The translations under genes were made by a program, and so were the position numbers. Shown piece after piece: positions 4,275 to 5,527 of a stretch of DNA of 5,527 nt (its first letter is position 1; each line of letters begins with the position of its first letter). The notes beneath the pieces are model-generated. The model ran no database searches, had not been told where the DNA came from, and saw only the letters and a list, made by a program, of their open reading frames with translations. This DNA comes from DATFWK01 sp035259345 (GTDB lineage Bacteria > Actinomycetota > Thermoleophilia > Miltoncostaeales > Miltoncostaeaceae), in assembly GCA_035259345.1 (NCBI GenBank), contig DATFWK010000044.1:1-5527 (forward strand), read 5' to 3'.

Positions 4275-5527
4275 ATGAGCGACGCCACAGCCATCCAGCC
4301 GGACACCCTCGGCGCCACCGACGCGCAGGAGTCGCGGTTCCCGCCGATCGCCGACTATGCCTTCCTCTCCGACTGCGAGGTGAGCGCGCTCGTCGCCTCG
4401 AGCGGCAACGTCGAGTGGATGTGCCTCCCGCGCCACGACGCCCCCAGCGTCTTCGGCGCCCTGCTCGACCGGGCGGTCGGCCGCTTCGGCTTCGCGCCGT
4501 ACGGGAAGAGCGTCCCCGCCGGCCGGCGCTACCTGCCCGGCAGCCTCGTCCTCGAGACGACCTGGCAGACGCCGACCGGCTGGATCATCGTCACCGACGC
4601 CCTGTGCGTCGGGCCCTGGCACGACGTGGCCGAGCGCTCGCCGCGCCACCGCAGGATCCCGCGGGACTACGAGGCCGAGGGGGTCCTGCTCAGGACCGCG
4701 CGCTGCGTCAAGGGATCGGTCCAGATGCTGCTCAACTGCTTCCCGGTCTTCGACTACGGCCGGCGCAACGCGCGGTGGGAGTACGCCGGGGCCGGCTACG
4801 GCGAGGCCGTCGCGACCGCCGAGGGAGCCGACGTCGAGCTCCGGCTCACGAGCAGCCTGCGGCTCGGCATCGAGGGCTCCCGTGCCGTGGCGATCAGCAC
4901 GCTGCGCGATGGCGAGAAGGCGTTCGCGGCTCTCTCGTGGTCCGGCCGCACGCCGCCCGCCGACCCGGACGAGGCCGCGGCATGGATCGAGGGGACGCTC
5001 GTCTTCTGGCGCGAGTGGATCGCCGGGGCCCGCTTCCCCGAGCACCAATGGGCCCCGTACCTGCGCCGCAGCGCCCTGACCCTCAAGGGCCTGACCTACG
5101 CTCCGAGCGGCGCGCTGCTCGCGGCCTCGACGACCTCGCTTCCGGAGGCGCCGGGCGGCAACCGCAACTGGGACTACCGCTACACGTGGATCCGCGACTC
5201 GACGCTGATGCTGAAGGCCCTCCACTACCTCAACCTCGAGCGGGAGGCGTTCGACTACTTCGGCTTCATCGGCGAGGTCCTGGCCGCGCAGCCCGACATC
5301 CAGATCATGTACGGCATCGACGGCGAGCGGCAGCTCGACGAGGCGACGCTCGACCACCTCTCGGGCTACGGCGGCGCGCGGCCCGTGCGGACCGGGAACG
5401 GCGCCTACACCCACATCCAGCTCGACGTGTGGGGCGCGGCCCTCGACTCGGTCTACATCCACGTGCAGCACATGGACAACCTGCCCGAGCGCCTGTGGCT
5501 CGGCGTGCGGCACCTCGTGGAGACGGC
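4275..5527 (+). CDS. Glycoside hydrolase family 15 protein, glucoamylase/trehalase type (C-terminal part missing)
   Basis: The first 417 residues of an inverting alpha-glucosidase-type enzyme; relatives are usually about 600-650 residues, so roughly a third is cut off at the right edge. There is no signal peptide, so it is likely intracellular and acts on trehalose, maltodextrin or glycogen fragments. The N-terminal beta-sandwich (trehalase-like) domain opens with IADYAFLSDCEVSALVA at 25-41, followed by VEWMCLPRHDAPSVFG at 46-61. The (alpha/alpha)6 catalytic part begins near 260 and shows GGNRNWDYRYTWIRDS at 294-309, the family fingerprint. GERQLDEATLDHLSGYGG at 350-367 follows, where E356 is my best candidate for the general acid. 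The second catalytic glutamate would lie outside the window. At W386-G387-A388 many bacterial relatives, as I recall them, have YGE. The start has a strong ribosome site, and the cupin gene precedes it by 10 bases. Trehalase and glucoamylase cannot be told apart here. Confidence 0.93.
   Translation, partial: MSDATAIQPDTLGATDAQESRFPPIADYAFLSDCEVSALVASSGNVEWMCLPRHDAPSVFGALLDRAVGRFGFAPYGKSVPAGRRYLPGSLVLETTWQTPTGWIIVTDALCVGPWHDVAERSPRHRRIPRDYEAEGVLLRTARCVKGSVQMLLNCFPVFDYGRRNARWEYAGAGYGEAVATAEGADVELRLTSSLRLGIEGSRAVAISTLRDGEKAFAALSWSGRTPPADPDEAAAWIEGTLVFWREWIAGARFPEHQWAPYLRRSALTLKGLTYAPSGALLAASTTSLPEAPGGNRNWDYRYTWIRDSTLMLKALHYLNLEREAFDYFGFIGEVLAAQPDIQIMYGIDGERQLDEATLDHLSGYGGARPVRTGNGAYTHIQLDVWGAALDSVYIHVQHMDNLPERLWLGVRHLVET

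Noticed and set aside
3578..4318. 246-residue minus-strand frame across the divergent promoter and the cupin gene
   Set aside because: The part antisense to the cupin has no domain. Only its last 17 codons are kept, as a tentative leader ORF.
3891..5513. 540-residue open frame on the minus strand
   Set aside because: It lies antisense to the cupin and GH15 genes, is Arg/Pro/Gly/Val-rich with no domain, and has no start signal. It is a GC-rich shadow frame.
1..5527. CRISPR array, tRNA/rRNA, insertion sequence or attachment site
   Set aside because: No regularly spaced direct repeats, transposase motifs, terminal inverted repeats or tRNA-like cloverleaf were seen on reading either strand.

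Overview
The window is very GC-rich, with densely packed reading frames, GTG starts and 4-base stop/start overlaps. This fits a high-GC actinobacterium. The protein flavour (a DUF4430 lipoprotein beside an ECF transporter, a GH15 enzyme with an N-terminal trehalase-like domain, a membrane HD-GYP protein) suggests Thermoleophilia/Solirubrobacterales-type bacteria. That placement is an inference from gene content, not a measured result.

Left block (minus strand, read from about 2160 down to 1): a well-formed cobalamin riboswitch (about 1991-2159, with an intact B12 box) leads into a predicted lipoprotein with a DUF4430 (transcobalamin-C-terminus-like) domain. Next comes an EcfT/CbiQ-type membrane protein, then the first 65 residues of an EcfA/CbiO-type ATPase, cut by the window edge. 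The three genes are joined by GTGA and ATGA overlaps, so they form one tightly coupled unit. Together they are best read as a B12-repressed ECF importer for cobalamin, a corrinoid or a B12 building block, with a lipid-anchored extracytoplasmic accessory protein. No substrate-specific S component is visible; it may lie beyond position 1.

Centre (minus strand, 2181-3581): a membrane-anchored HD-GYP protein, a predicted cyclic-di-GMP phosphodiesterase whose GYP signature reads GYF. Its stop codon lies only about 21 bases before the riboswitch aptamer, with two small hairpins at the junction. A possible 17-codon leader ORF overlaps its GTG start.

A 197-base divergent intergenic region (3582-3778) holds two short perfect palindromes and a possible -10 element for each direction.

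Right block (plus strand): a small single-domain cupin (3779-4264) and, 10 bases on, a GH15 glucoamylase/trehalase-type hydrolase (4275 to the window end, about two thirds of the usual length). They are probably co-transcribed. The most notable system is the riboswitch-controlled ECF operon with its DUF4430 lipoprotein, because classical ECF importers work without an extracytoplasmic binding protein.
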